NCBI RefSeq assembly: GCF_026914265.1
Contig: NC_069135.1
Coordinates: 62,548,738 to 62,612,737, forward strand
Origin: Mya arenaria
Lineage: Eukaryota; Mollusca; Bivalvia; Myida; Myidae
Length of the DNA: 64,000 bases
Reading direction: 5' to 3'
A program made the translations under genes and the position numbers. Of this stretch, positions 49,735 to 63,086 are shown in pieces (the stretch's first letter is position 1; each line of letters opens with the position of its first letter). Under the pieces are notes generated by a model, which made no database searches, was not told where the DNA came from, and saw nothing but the letters and a program-made list of their open reading frames with translations.

Positions 49735-50100
49735 CAATTTAACTTTTTCTTAATCACATTATTCTTCGAACAAAGAAAATACTTGTCTCGGATACTTGAA
49801 ATGCTGGCGACGTTGGCGACAAAGGAAACGTTTGCAAGCATCACATGATCTATCCACATCGATATCATACAATACCTAATCAATCTAATTCACTTCATTT
49901 TAATTGACAAATAATTATCTGTCAATTAAACTGATTTCAGCAAAGACATTTATTAAATTCAACATGCATTAGCAGGTTAGTGGTTAGATCAGGTGATGCT
50001 TGCAAACGTTTCCTTTGTCGCCAATGTCGCCAGCATTTCAAGTATCCGAGACAAGTATTTTCTTTGTTCGAAGAATAATATGGTTAAGAAAAAGTTAAAT
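49735..50100. repeat. Fold-back inverted duplication, unit 2 only
   Basis: The left arm (about 49,735-49,868) is the reverse complement of the right arm (about 49,980-50,100). Check words are 'aaatgctggcgacgttggcg' on the left and 'cgccaatgtcgccagcattt' on the right. The loop, about 110 bp, is also reverse-complemented relative to unit 1 (8,237-8,365). Unit 1 has a single, non-inverted copy. Confidence 0.88.
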
Positions 50101-51589
50101 TGATTTGAACATGTTCCATGTAATGATTATTTTGACATTATGGCGTTGAATTAACATTCATCGCATATATCAACTATTGTTGTTCAAAAATAATAGGACT
50201 CGATGTCGCTTAATTGACAAACAAATTGAAATTCATGCGTTGACTTGAGTACCTGGTAGCACTCGGACATTGATTTATACATACATGGGAATATACAATA
50301 ACTTTGATCATATATAACATTCAAAAATCATAAAAAGAAAAATTTGAGTTAACACTAGTCTACCTGTTCTTCCAGAAATTGTATTTTATGATATCAATAA
50401 TTTAGGAAGCAAATAAATTTTGCTTACACAAATTAACAGTCATTTACAAAATCATCATATTGAATAACGCTAAATGCCGACCCAAACAATCGACCATATT
50501 CAAATTACTACTATTATATTATTTATAAAATTATTTTATAAATTTCACTCAAACACCTAACGCCAAACGTATATTATAATTAAAACACACAGCCTACTGG
50601 ATATAACATCAAGGACCACGCCGTATTTGGGCACTGCCACTTCTGTAGCATATGCATCATGAATAATGTATTCCACCCATAAACACCAGTGCATTTGCAA
50701 TATAGACTTCCATATTTTATTGCATTTGTGACATCGTTGTTTTACAAGTTGTTGGTATTTTGCACCACAGTTAAGCAATATGCAATCGAATTTTTATTCT
50801 TATTCGTCTTAAAGACTTTTTAAATTTTCATAGCACATTTGTTTGCTTTCAAAATTAAGTAGTTAGATACTACAAGATCGTAGAAACTCGTATATATTTC
50901 TACAAGATTAAACAAAAAGTACTTCATTGTTTTAATCTGGCGTATAACCCTTTTTGCGGTTGGACATAGAAGGTCGAGCATTTGATAAAATTTGTATAAA
51001 ATTCGTTTGATTAGTCGTGCATTGTTTTGTTGCATGATATAATACTGAAGGAATTATAATCGATTGTCTGACTCCTATTTTGTTTATAAAGAAACCAACA
51101 ATCAATCATATTTGCTCTCGCTGTGGTTCATATTGTAAGTACAACACATACGTTTTTATTAAATTTTGAGCATCAAAGAAACCTGTCACAACTCAGTCTT
51201 ATGCAACAAAGAAGTTAGGTGAGCCTTAATCAGATCAAATGGCGTTGTTGCATTCTAATAGGTGAATGAGTAATTGATGAGTTCTTAGAAACGGTTCGTT
51301 AAAGTGCACACCCTTCGTTGTCATAGGTACTTTTCATATATGCTTTAATTACTAAAGAGAAAGGGCATTGTTTAGATTGATTTTTTATTGTATTTTGAAA
51401 TTAACCAAGACAGTTATATAAATACACATTTAGAAAGCAGTAAAGGAATTGCGTCCGTCACGTCATGTCACTTCGTCGCGTCCATGAAAAATATGTCTCA
51501 TGTAGATTTGCACCCATGCTCCTGAAACTCATCAATGTTGGTAAGCATGAGAATTGCACCCAGTCTCATGCAACCTCATAGCAATGTTG
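50101..51589. other. Intergenic DNA, colinear with 8,490-10,020
   Basis: No coding frame is conserved between the two copies. Nothing else recognised. Confidence 0.45.
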
Positions 51590-51880
51590 ATCAGCATAAG
51601 AAATCGTTCATCTGCAATTTATATTACATGTCACTCGCTCTAGCAAGTTTTCAAGTGGCGTTTGTGGATATTAATCACGTCTTTGATAGCTCAATGTAAT
51701 GTTGGTCAACAATTAAAACTGTACACCTGCAATTTATGCGTGCGAAACTGTACATCAGCAATTTGTGTGACATTTCACTCGCTCTTACAATTGGTCTGAC
51801 AAAAATACAATTCCTGCGTCTAAGCGGCATCTGTGGGGTACTTATCACATCTGTGATAGCTCTATTTTCTTTATCCCCAA
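51590..51880. repeat. ~113-bp tandem repeat, about 2 copies
   Basis: 'cactcgctct' occurs near 51,633 and 51,777. Partner of the six-copy array at 10,020-10,720. Confidence 0.65.
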
Positions 51881-53765
51881 TACTAGAATGTTGTGTTTTG
51901 ACACATTAGCGACGCATTTCTAGCTGTTCTTTGCAAAATTTTAAATAATAGGGCGCTAGTTTGTCAATCTTATAGAAAAACACATGTTGAAATGCTAATG
52001 GCTACATTTTATGTGTTTTGTGCACAATTTTGTAATTAAAGAAATGGTTAACGCAAAGTGTAATTTAAATTTAAACGTTTGTGTATCTAGGTGGAAGAGA
52101 TATTTAGAAATGTGATGATGAGTTTTCTTTTTTCTGAATGTTATCTTTTTAAATTAATTGGCATACTATTTTAAGCTATTTCCGTTGCCAATGAAGTACT
52201 TTATGCAGAGTTTAAGTTAAAATGTACATATAAATGTGGTTTAGTTTTAACACTGATCAATTGTAGATCGCATGGAGGTGACTCCCAGATTCACCAGCAA
52301 ATGTTAAAAATTGCTGCATTATTTATGTTATAGGTTATATTATGTACTGGAATATTAAATATGTATGCAAAACGGATCAACAAATTAACTTTTAAGGTCT
52401 GGCTAAAAATCCAAATAGGTTTTTCCTCGACCGATTTAAGTTTAAATAAACCCAAAATTTGTATGTATAAAGTAATTGTCGTCATTTGTTTTACATGTTA
52501 TGACTCAGCAAGCAATACCCTGTCAAATGATACCAAACTTATATGGGGGTCACTAGGCATCAACATTTTACTTGATTGACAATATAGCTATCAGCTAACT
52601 AGCGTACTGGTGGGTTTGCGACTGCATGGTTTATAGCATGTGTAAATCCATAGATTTATATCACCAAGTTCAAAGGGAGAAAAGATATTATGCCGTGAAT
52701 ACAATGAGCATAAATTACAAAGCAGGAAACGATATCCTTTATTTTATTAGTTTGAACGTATGAAGAAGGTACATGGTATATATCTCAACTAATTTTAACA
52801 TTAGATCTTTATCTTTAGCTAAGATGTAATTTCAGACACGACAGGCTAGATATATTGGATATGGAGATAAGTTATTTGAACATGTGCGGTCGACAATTCA
52901 TTCCATCATTAGTGAAAGCAAGTGTATAAATAAAACAAAATCTTTAATTTATTGTAAATTGTTGTTTGTGGTTATGTTAAGCAAGCTAAAATTGTTATGT
53001 AGTGGTGTAAGAAAAATAAAATATGATTTAACTGATTCCAAGTAGTAAATATCTGATGCGATGACTTCCTGAATAAAATCATGATAGACATTAAAATCGG
53101 CTTCCGCAAATACAAATTTATGATTATTGTACTTATGAAGAACACGGTATATATAAAATTGATAACTTGTTTAATACCTCTTTTATTTTTAAGATAATAA
53201 TACAATAAAATATACAGGGACAAGCCCACTTGTCTTTAAATCAATTATGAATCCTGTTAAGAAGCAAAAGTCATGGACACAAACGGCACTGAACGTCAGA
53301 CACAAACTTGCACCACACACTTACTCCACAAACAGAGCAATGACTCCCGCCAATATTCATCGCTGTTAAGTTTATCACTTCTTTCTTTAGCCACTAAGTG
53401 GTCAAAATGCTATAGCGTTTATTTTCATTGGAGCTTCATTACCGTAACCAGCAGGTGTCGATTTGATATTCTGAGAATAGATGGAATAGTTAATCGCTTT
53501 AGCATATACAAAGAATGACACTAAGACTTGAATTATAAGGATCTGCCTTTTGCTAAACTCATATGTACTTGGTACTATCGAAGAACAATCGGCTACTGCT
53601 CAGGTCAACCGCTAATGGCTGTTTTAAGTACTGTCCAGAAATAAGTTTAATTACCTTGTTTACTAGAGTCCTATTAAAGGGGTTTGGTCTAGTTAATTTT
53701 GACATCACTGAAACTATTGATTGACAAGCTCCTTTTTGTGACAATAGCCAGTAAAATACTTTGGT
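51881..53765. other. Intergenic DNA with a ~150-bp unit-2-specific stretch
   Basis: Colinear with 10,720-12,536. Bases about 53,237-53,385 have no match in unit 1, where 'cttgtcttt' joins 'ttctttctttagc' directly. No gene. Confidence 0.5.
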
Positions 53766-54154
53766 TATTGTCACATGAGATTAAATGTATCACATGATAT
53801 CGTTAAACTATTAAGGGGAATTAGGAAACACTGAATGGTCAACTACAATGGGGGCCAATAAGAGAGTATAAAACCTTATTTTTGGAGGTCGAGAGGTAGT
53901 CTGTTTCTGGTTAGGATTCTGAAAGTCGAAAATGTAATTGATTTTAAATCTTCAGATCTACGGACCGAGTTGAGGCAGTCGTCTGCCAGATTAAGATCTG
54001 AGAGTCAGCTTTGCTCTCGTTTAATAGAACAAATTAATTGGCAACTAAGAAATAAATAATTGTTTACAATAAAACTTGTAACAGCGGACGTCGTTGTTTT
54101 GACTCTATTAGTATACGGTTGAACGGCTTAGTATATAGCAAGAAAATGGAGTGA
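53766..54154 (+). mobile_element. Possible solo LTR or promoter-like block, unit-2 copy (fossil)
   Basis: Same TATAAAA (53,867-53,873), CCAAT and AATAAAA (54,068-54,074) order as 12,537-12,934. Very similar to that copy. Confidence 0.25.
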
Positions 54155-54336
54155 GGGTGTTACATACGTGTATATGAATAAACAATCACGGAAGTGTGCT
54201 TCACCCTCCTTTTAAGGTAACTTGATAATCGCAAACATCAAGATGCATCTAGAAGTATCATACTTCTTTTAATCCTTATTATTTAAATGTCAAGGTAAAG
54301 GTTTGTTATTTTCGATAAGATTAATAAGTCGAAGCA

Positions 54337-54411
54337 ATAACTCAGTTCGTAGCGCTTCTTGCTAATAATCTGCCGATCGATGGTTCTAGTCATACCCGGT
54401 GTATTTTAACA
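54337..54411 (+). repeat. Degenerate tRNA-like SINE head, unit-2 copy
   Basis: A-box-like 'gttcgtagcgc' and B-box-like 'ggttctagtcatac'. Partner of 13,100-13,176. Confidence 0.4.
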
Positions 54412-54636
54412 TACAAGTTAAATGGTATAAATGAACGCCAATCATGTGTAGCTGTTACAAAAAATGTTCCAATGCCGAGACTCTTGAAAGTGAAATCGTC
54501 TACCTTTTGTAAAGATATACATATACAAGCATGATTCTCGGGCTATCTGTAAAATCATGAATAGTCAATGAAAACACTCCCCTACAGAGACAACTAAAAT
54601 ACAGGTTATTAAAGAGTAAATTGTACCGCGGAAAGT

Positions 54637-54771
54637 ATGGAGTGTAACGGAAGAAAATACCTTGGCTGCCGAGGATGTTTAATAATGAGCGTTGGTATTT
54701 TATTCCTTATAGCCATAATTCCTTTACGACTATTTTACGAAGGAAAAAAAGTAAATCGTGATTCTCATTAA
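54637..54771 (+). CDS. 44-codon membrane-protein-like ORF, identical unit-2 copy
   Basis: Identical in DNA to 13,405-13,539, with the same hydrophobic segment and the same possible donor. Function unknown. The surrounding block is also well conserved, so identity of this short ORF alone is not proof of coding. Confidence 0.3.
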   Translation: MECNGRKYLGCRGCLIMSVGILFLIAIIPLRLFYEGKKVNRDSH

Positions 54772-57448
54772 ATATAATTTCGTTTACAAGAATGAAAACT
54801 CTAAATGTAAATATGACACAAATAATACCCAAAGAAATATATTGAGCGCAGCCAAATCTTATGTGGAGGAACTTGTTCGAAAAAGCACTTTAAATTGTGT
54901 GGAGTCATATTGTAACGTAATACAAATTTTGCAAATGATCTCGTTGACGTGTTAGACGATGTTTGATGAGTTGCAAATGGACAAAAAACTCAATGTTCAG
55001 AAAAGAATTTATTATGATCCTATTAAATCATATTTTATTTTACAATAAATTCATAGATATTGATTTGGTCAAGATTATCCAAACTTGTTAATGAATGGAC
55101 AATATTTATGAAGAATAAGTATCAACCAATCAAATCATTAAAATATAAATACTTGCCAAAAGGTAACCTGCGGATAATGTATCGAAATAACCTATGGAAA
55201 ATAACCCGTGGACAACATGACTAATTTATAAACAGATAACCAGGTTTATACAATTGGCTGCCAAAGTACACATACCTGGATTATGTAAACCTCAAAAAAT
55301 GTAGTTCACACGTTGCTTTTTGAAAAAAATGTACATTCAATGTACGAAGTTACCTCTGCAGAACTCATTTTTGTAGACAACGTGATAATATTATGTTTGC
55401 TTAAACTTTTGTTTAAAGTGGATATAAATAATCAATTCGCTTCATCGATGTATATCCTGGTTATTATCAGTTTGACCAAGTACATATATATATCATAACA
55501 CTTGTTCTAAATAAATATTGTTCATTTATTTGAACGAAGCAATGGATTCACTTTTATGGCCACCCATCGTTCAAATGATACTCCATAAGCCGCTGGTGGT
55601 AAATCAGCCCGCAAGGAAATGATCTTTGGGTGATGCAATTTTTAAATTTGTTCAAAAATAAAATAGTTGTTTTCTGTGCATACCCCCACTTTGAAGCAAC
55701 ATATATTAATAACAACACACAACTATCTTGTAAGAAACGGCTTGCTTTATCAAAAAAATATGTTAATACATCAGTCGCAAAGATTCCAAATAATCTGGAA
55801 TGAATGGCTTAAACTAATTTCCTGATTTCCCGAAGTTCATTCACAAACATATTTCTTTTTGTTCAGACTGTCAACATGTTTTGAAAGAAATGGCCGCTAA
55901 AAGGTTGAAAATTATACTGTAAAAAAGGATGGCCGAATTTGAAATATTTTCACCCCAATATTCTATATTTTAACCTCTGTCAAAGTTGTTCAACCCGTCG
56001 CTTATTATCAATATAACGACCACCAATTGCTTGGAGGCGGTAACCCTGTACGGAGGTTGTTGAAGCTTCATTTTTTTTAAATAACATTCGCCAAAAGGAG
56101 AACTATTTTACGTACATGGTTTTGTGAAAACTTGTGAAATATATTTATAATAATAATATTAATATTATATAAATTTATGTGTTCCTGAAGCAAGTCTCAA
56201 CCAGAGCAAATACTTGTGTTTTTTTATTTCTGCACTAACTATTTTGTAAAGATGAAATTGAATGGCAATCTATAAAAGGAATGAAAATGTGTACTTCCGT
56301 GTTTTAACTTTATGCAATGGTTTTCACACTCGATTACCCTAAATAATAGTAATCATGTATATGCATGTGAAACATTTCCTGTTAGCTGTTACTCATGGAG
56401 GCGTGAGCAGTGAGCCTACCATTTATGTCAATGAAAGTCTAAATCAATCTAAGAAATGATCACATTACTCATTTATTCATCACTCTTCTTCAATTTACAG
56501 ATGTAGTAGATTTAAATAAAAGAGACAAATCATTGATGAGTGCTGAATGGAGTGTTTCCATAGATCAAAGCCCAAAGTAAAATATATAAGTTTTAATTGG
56601 AAAGTGTTGAAGAGAGAGAGTAGGAGGATGAGACAAAGTTGTAAAATGATATCAAGTACTATAAGATATGCTATTATTTATGTTTCATTAACAAGGTTGT
56701 AAAAGTTTGTATGTCCGTTTGCATTACAGCAAATCCGGTCGGTAAATAAACCTCAGCGGGCGATAATGGCGATGGATTAAATGAGGGCACGAAGAAAGAT
56801 AATAAAATTAAACGAGTTTCGCTGTTTTATTAACAATAAAATACATGGATTTCAAATTCACTGCACATGGAAAAATCATTGATAAAAATAACGATTTTAC
56901 ACAATCTATTTTTAAATTATGTTTCATATTTCATAATTTTATTATGCATCGTATTAAAATATATAGTGTTATAAATCTCTTATTCTGTTCTGATTTTCAC
57001 CCCATCTGATAAATGACAGCTAACCTTTCACTTTACTTGAATCATTGTCCATGCTGCATATATTGATAAATATAGTATTATTTAAGGTTATATCCGAATT
57101 AATATTAATATCACAGAGTTAAAGAAGCACACATTCAATGAATGTTACATTCGGGCAAACTTATAAAACAAACATTTTACATGATGAAATATACATAAAC
57201 GTCGGGACTCAATAGTTGAATCAATAGTTTTCTCATAAAAATGAAAACAAAATGAATGCTCAAAATTTGGCAGATTTTTTAAAGGCTCTTTGGAACAATC
57301 TAATATCACGTTCAATTTAGCAAATGTTATCACGAGACCTTACGTGACGTGATAACGTCCTTAATGAATATCACAGCTAATGATGGTCTTGGCGATTCCT
57401 GACTTCGTCCTTCTTTATATCGTTTTCACCATCATGCAAGCAACTTGT
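54772..57448. other. Intergenic DNA, colinear with 13,540-16,179
   Basis: Strongly conserved to about 55,560, less so after. No gene seen. The right end is probably 3' UTR of gene D. Confidence 0.45.
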
Positions 57449-59223
57449 TTAGCTGAAAAACGTAAAACGGGTGTAATTGTCATAACGTTAAGGCATAATT
57501 TATAATTATATTCATTTGATAGAATTGATAAGAATAAGAGCATAGTTTTAAACACTATATTTGCAAACCACTGTAGATTAGTAAGAACATAGATGTTTTA
57601 TCTGCTCTTTTGCTTAATGTCAGTTATCGCCTTGTCCAATTAACAATAAAATTAGCTTGTATATTTATATAGTTATCAAACACCTAATGTTGTATGTACC
57701 ACTAAAGAGAAAAACTATTTTAGCATATTTACCAATGGTCGAGTTTCCCACAGGGTCCACACGCTTTTTCTTCCGGAACGCATCCGCCTTTCGTATCATC
57801 GAACGCTTCTCCAACAGCACATTTGATCGTGCCAATGTACTTCCTGCCCTGGCAATGAACGTAACGATCACATCGTCCGAAATCGTCCAGATAAAACCCG
57901 TCTACTTTCGTACCGCACTCAGGCATCATTCCTCCGTGTTCTCGAGGAATCATATCCAATGAAACGCATTCGTTCTTTTCTGGATGGAACAGCTGTGTGC
58001 GGCCGTTTTCGTCAACTTTGCATCGGTCCTCCTTGACTGTGCGCTCCTTGTAACATACGACGTAGAATGGGGTCCAAATTTTAACTGGGTGGATGTTTAT
58101 TCCGTCACGTTTACCTTCACAGCTTGGTAGGCGGACGTTACAAGGAATACAATGGGAACTGCCGCACATATTGCTTTTGTATTGACCTAAGGAAGACAGA
58201 ATCATTTGATCGTTTGTTTTGATTATGAAGCCCATGAAATGAGGTCGTAATTTAAAAAAAAGATAGTCCCAGTAATAAGATATACCAAATAGAGATGTAT
58301 TCGAACTAGAATGTTAAATATTTTTTTTATTTCTAACCACGAATACATAATCATATGCCAACTTACAGCCATCCTTGAATTCCGTCCTGGTTCCACATTT
58401 GACATTCTCAAAATGGTCACATTGTTTGGTCTCTGTGTTGAACAGCTGAGGGTAGGGGCATTCAACAAGGTGTTGTTCAAAGAATCGGGGTATTTCTGGT
58501 GTGTAACGAACACTACAGTTGTAGAAGGCTTGGCATTCGGTTGGGTGGTGGAACACACCATTACCGTCCCTGTTACATCGTTCCACTGGACTAAGATGCC
58601 CTAAAAAGCAAATATGATTGTTCTCAACAGACTTATAACCTTAATACACTATATATTTTATGCCTTTAACGCCTTCTGTGGGCTGCAGCCACAGCCAAGC
58701 GAATATATATTACAATGGGTTTGTGTTTTCCGTGTGTGAATTAATTAATTTATATTGAAGTAAAATATTTTTAAACAAATAATGAGTTATGTGTACATAA
58801 TTTTGAGAATGCTCCTTACTATCTCCGTGCTGCTGGTCGACTCTTTTACTCATGTTTGAATTAAATTCTCTATGAAGGGATCAACAGCAAACAAGAAAAT
58901 AAAAGAGAATAAAAACATCGTTAGAACTCACCTTGATCGGGCGATTCTGTTATGTGGCTGCCGCTTCCATCTGTTGTTTTCTTGCAGTCATCGTAAATAG
59001 AACCTTTAGGAACACAAACGTTCGAGCTGGAGCTGAACACAGAGCCAGGAGGACAAGGTGGCATCTCAACGGGATTCCCAAACACACACAAGTAGTAGCC
59101 GGTACAGTCGGCCTTTCCGATGATCTCATATTCACCCGGGGTGCATTGCACAAGTTTGTCTTGACCAGCAATGACCAAAGTTGCGGCGGCCAAAGCATAC
59201 AACGCTGTGATGTATCCGATCAT
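57449..59223 (-). CDS. Gene D: secreted four-module CBM14 (peritrophin-A-like) chitin-binding protein, intact
   Basis: Type-II member, 327 residues. Exons on the minus strand are 58932-59223, 58367-58600, 57733-58186 and a last exon with codons at 57449-57452. Signal peptide is about residues 1-20. All module cysteines listed for gene B are present, including Cys287. In module 4, GG after that Cys is GR. Donors are GTGAGT, GTAAGT and GTAAAT; acceptors end TTTTAG, CTTAG and TTTCAG. Frames are open throughout. It differs from gene B at five of the 97 exon-1 residues and only a few in exons 2 and 3, so both type-II copies look functional. Role is inferred as in gene B. Confidence 0.88.
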
Positions 59224-59379
59224 TGTTTCGCTATAAAAATTGCGTTTTGTTTTGTATATTACAGTCTATGAATTATACCGGAAAATATAAATGCTTTTAA
59301 TATTGTAAACCATGTAATTTAATGCTTTTTCAAAAGTACAGTCCTCGATATAGTAAGCCTAGCTTTGCTTTAATACTTT

Positions 59380-59512
59380 TAAATCATTGATTTGAGAATA
59401 GCTTAAAGTTGTAGGATTCGAGTATATATAGTTGTTCGTAAACCGCATGTAGGCGGGTCTTTGTAGCATGCCTAGCAGGTTTAATATTTGCTCTTGGCTT
59501 TATGACGTATTT
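59380..59512 (-). promoter_or_regulatory. Gene D promoter
   Basis: Minus strand order: TACGTCA (59,503-59,509), the GCATGC palindrome (59,466-59,471), CCCGCCTACATG box (about 59,446-59,457), TATATATAC (about 59,422-59,430). The TATA box is about 200 nt from the start codon. Confidence 0.72.
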
Positions 59513-59984
59513 GCAAAACTTTAACAAAAAACGAAATGCATTAACTCATGTTAATGGCTCACGTTTTAGTAATGCTTGTTTAAATGAATTACTTTAATTA
59601 AGACGTGTTTCGGATTTGTTTCGGTGCATTTAAGGATAATGAAATTTAAATTTAACCACTTGACTCGTTAATATCTGTTATCAAATACGGAACGTTATAA
59701 GATGGTTTTGTATTGTTCTACATAATGCCTTTAAGAGAGTTTGGTGATAATTTGATATTTATTGAATCTGCTTTAATAATGTCAACCTTTATACCGCAAA
59801 GTGTAGTAAAAACTGTTATATACAATAATGAGTTACCGTTCTTTTTCCTGATTGACAAACAACAACCTACCTTATGTATTGTTTCAAATATATTAAAGAT
59901 ATCATATTTCATAATTCCCCTGCTGAATTTGTTAGGTATCATTTCTTTATGATGCTTTATAATTAGCAATGTTGGGTAATAGGT
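59513..59984. other. Upstream flank of gene D, no gene
   Basis: Colinear with 18,256-18,715. Nothing coding. Confidence 0.45.
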
Positions 59985-60105
59985 TCGTTTTGGCGGCGGG
60001 AACAACGTACACTCGGGGACGAACATAAAACATTATACAGTAACACACATAAAGCACTGTGAACGGAGAACACCGTACACTGGGGGGCGCACATTAAAAC
60101 AGTAA
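59985..60105. repeat. 68-bp minisatellite, about 1.5 copies (unexpanded)
   Basis: Contains 'cgggaacaacgtacactc', 'ggacgaacat', 'cagtaacacacat' and 'accgtacactgggggg'. Partner of the 12-copy array at 18,716-19,700. Confidence 0.8.
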
Positions 60106-60369
60106 ATTGTCACATTTATTCATTTGGAAAAGCACCGACAAAACTGAAACTATCATTAACCATTAAACATTATGCAGATTGTCAAATATCCATTTAGTCA
60201 TTAAATAGTTTTATTAAATGGATTAAGTAAAAGGTTGTGCATGCGCGCTGGCTAGTATAGCGGTATTTCACCATGGACACGAAAAGAACATGCTCGGTCG
60301 GCCCTATTAAGAAGTAAGAAGGACGCAAATTAACTATGATGAAGTGTAAGTTATAGCTTTAGTATTGGC

Positions 60370-62064
60370 ACAACTATGCACCGCATGGTTTAAAAAGGAA
60401 TGTAAACGAGAACGAGATTTCTATTGGAAATAACATGTTTGACCCTTTAAATTGTCTCAGCGATACGTACCGGCGAGTCTAAGAGATAAAAATACTAAAC
60501 GAACATCAAAACGGAAAGTTCGGACGTTACCATAATCACTTCGATGCGTACCGGCAGATGAGAGAAATAAAAATGTTAACACCTTAAACTGTGAGTTTGG
60601 ACGTGGCAAATTTTCGATACGATAGGTACAGAGTAACGATTTAAACCAGTTTTATAAACTGTAAGTTCAGACTTGAGAAAGAAATCACTAAGATACTTAG
60701 CGCGCTATTAAGTAGACCGATATAGTTAACAGTTAGTTCAGACCTTACAAATTATCAGTACGAGAGTTACACGGCTATGAACTAGACCAGTATAGTAAAA
60801 TATTACTTTGGACCTTACACATCGTCACTAGGATACAAACTGGATTATGAACTAAACTAGGAAAGAAAGCTGTTATTTTTTACGTTAAAAATTAACACTA
60901 TAACACCGAACCGGATTATCAACTTGATAAACATACCTATTTTTTATATATACAGTATGCATGAACTGTGCTGTTTGTGGAGTTTTGTGCTGTTCTTCTA
61001 TGTTTCTTTTTTTGTGATTTTGTGTTCTATGTCTTTGGCGTTGCCCAGTGCCACTAAACCGGGTTTATGTTTAGACTTTTTGCTACTGAGCTTGTTTCTG
61101 TAGCTTTTTGCATAAATATTGACCAGGATATTACACTTTAGTTCGGAGCTTACAAATTGTCGTTACGGTACGTAACTGGTCATGCAAGATTGAAATTACT
61201 GAACCATCATCGTAAATTGTTAAGTTGGACAAGTTGCCAACACGATAAACTGTAAGTTCCAACCTTACAAATTATTACTAGGATACGTACCGGGCTAGAA
61301 ACTAAACCAGAGTAGTAAACTATTACCTTGGACGTTACATGGTGATGAAATAAGCAAGAATAGTATGTTAGTTCTAACTTTACAAATTATTACTACGATA
61401 TGTACCGGGTTGGAAACTCAACTGGAATAGTAAACTGTTATTTTGGACGTTACGTGGCGAGGAATTTAACCAGTAAAGAAAACTGTTAGTTTGAACCATA
61501 TTAATTGTCGCTACGTTATCTACAGGGTTATTACTTTAATCGGTATTGCAAACTGTTAGTTCGGATCATACAAAGTGATACTATGATTAGTGATTTACAA
61601 GTGACTTACTTAACCAGCATAGTAAACTGTTTATTCGGACGATAAAAATTAGTTACTACAATCTTTTCCGGAAAATGAACTAAACCAGCATAGTAAACAA
61701 TTAGTTTGGACCTGTATATTTTCACTACGATAAGTACAGCGTTATGAACAAGACCATTCTAGTAAACCGTCGTTCGTTTCTGACAAACTGTGACTACGTG
61801 AGGTGTGACCAAGATTTACAACTTAGGACCTTACGATACGATACGTAAAAGGTACTTAAGTTAACCAGCACAGTTAAACTGTTAGTTCGGACCATACAAA
61901 TTGTGACTACGACACGTACGTTGTGATACTACTACTTCGAATCATTCAAATCGTAGCCATGTTACATTACGAGAGATAAACTAAACAGGCAAAGTAAACT
62001 GTTTGTTTGGACCATACAAAGTGTCACTACGATTTGATCCGGGTGATGGTCTTAACAAGCCAAG
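60370..62064. repeat. Old ~70-75-bp degenerate satellite, unit 2
   Basis: Chain of diverged units with 'aaccagcatagtaaactgtt', 'gttcggaccatacaaattgt' and 'actacgatacgtac'. It lacks the LINE and SINE of unit 1 but contains the 190-bp element at 60,928-61,118. Confidence 0.65.
60928..61118 (+). mobile_element. ~190-bp dispersed element with 4-bp target duplication
   Basis: Starts 'taaacatacc' and ends 'gcataaata'; flanked by TTGA at 60,924-60,927 and 61,119-61,122. Unit 1 has the empty site 'cttgaccag' at about 20,685-20,692. This fixes the element's ends and size (191 bp). No ORF and no clear inverted termini. Confidence 0.82.
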
Positions 62065-62267
62065 TAAACATACCTAGTTTTTTTTATATATAGTATGTAT
62101 GCAATGTGCTGTTTATGGAGTTTTGTGCTATTGTTCCATGTTTCTTGTATGAGATTTTCTGTTTTTATGTTCTATGTCCTTGGCATTGACCCTGTGCCAT
62201 TAAACCGGGTTAATGTTTAAACTTTTGGCTACTGAGCTTGTTTCTGTAGTTTTTCACGTAAATATTA
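62065..62267 (+). mobile_element. ~190-bp dispersed element, copy shared with unit 1
   Basis: Same insertion point as 27,841: both follow 'acaagccaag' and both run into 'taggttgacgttgaccag'. It therefore predates the unit duplication. Confidence 0.75.
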
Positions 62268-63085
62268 GTAGGTTGACGTTGACCAGTAGATGAACCTGTC
62301 GAACTTGATCTGAGTGCGTAAAAGGCTACGGTCAATGACTGATGAGCACTTGGGCCTAGAATCCTCATACTTGGTAGATAGCTTAAACATCACCAGGGGA
62401 TGACCTTTATTTTAAATGGATACCAGGAGTTAAATTCTGTAAACACGAGAAAGCCATCCTCCTATATCATTCACCTAAAAGTTATCAAGTGCTAGTTAAA
62501 AAATTCTTCACTCTCTCTAACATACAAGCTTTCTTTTTTCATACCATTTTTTTCCATTCTAGGTTTTCATTGAAATATTGAATTATGTTCAACATTGCCC
62601 ACGAATTTAAAATAAAAGTACATATTTGAGTTAACAACAATTCCATAGCAATGACTTACCATTTTTGTCTTCATACCTTACTCTTTAAAATTGTAGCGAT
62701 CAATAATATATAACTGCATTGGGAGGTCGTCACCCGAACATGTTATATACTAAACGCTTTCTACAAAATGCCTAAATACTAATTGCCTTCTGTCCAACGA
62801 AGTCTTTAAGGGGCATTTGTCACATTCCAGTGACAGCTCCTGTTTTTTCGAAATATAGTCTGTTTTGTAATCATTTTTATCAGAGAGCTAACGACACATA
62901 CGCAAATTTAATGAACGTAACCATATATTCGTGGAAAGAGACACGAAATGTTCAGCTTAGTACAAATAAATGTACAACAAAGTATTAAACTTTTTCACTG
63001 GGCGTCGTAAGGTTTATAAAAAAACTGCACAAACAAACATTACAAAATAAACAACAAACATGTATACAGTTAATTTAGGCATTAC
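62268..63085. other. Intergenic DNA, colinear with 28,041-28,880
   Basis: No gene. The GTCAC-attcca-GTGAC hairpin core is kept at about 62,819-62,835, but its outer stem pairs have decayed. Confidence 0.45.
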
Positions 63086-63086
63086 T

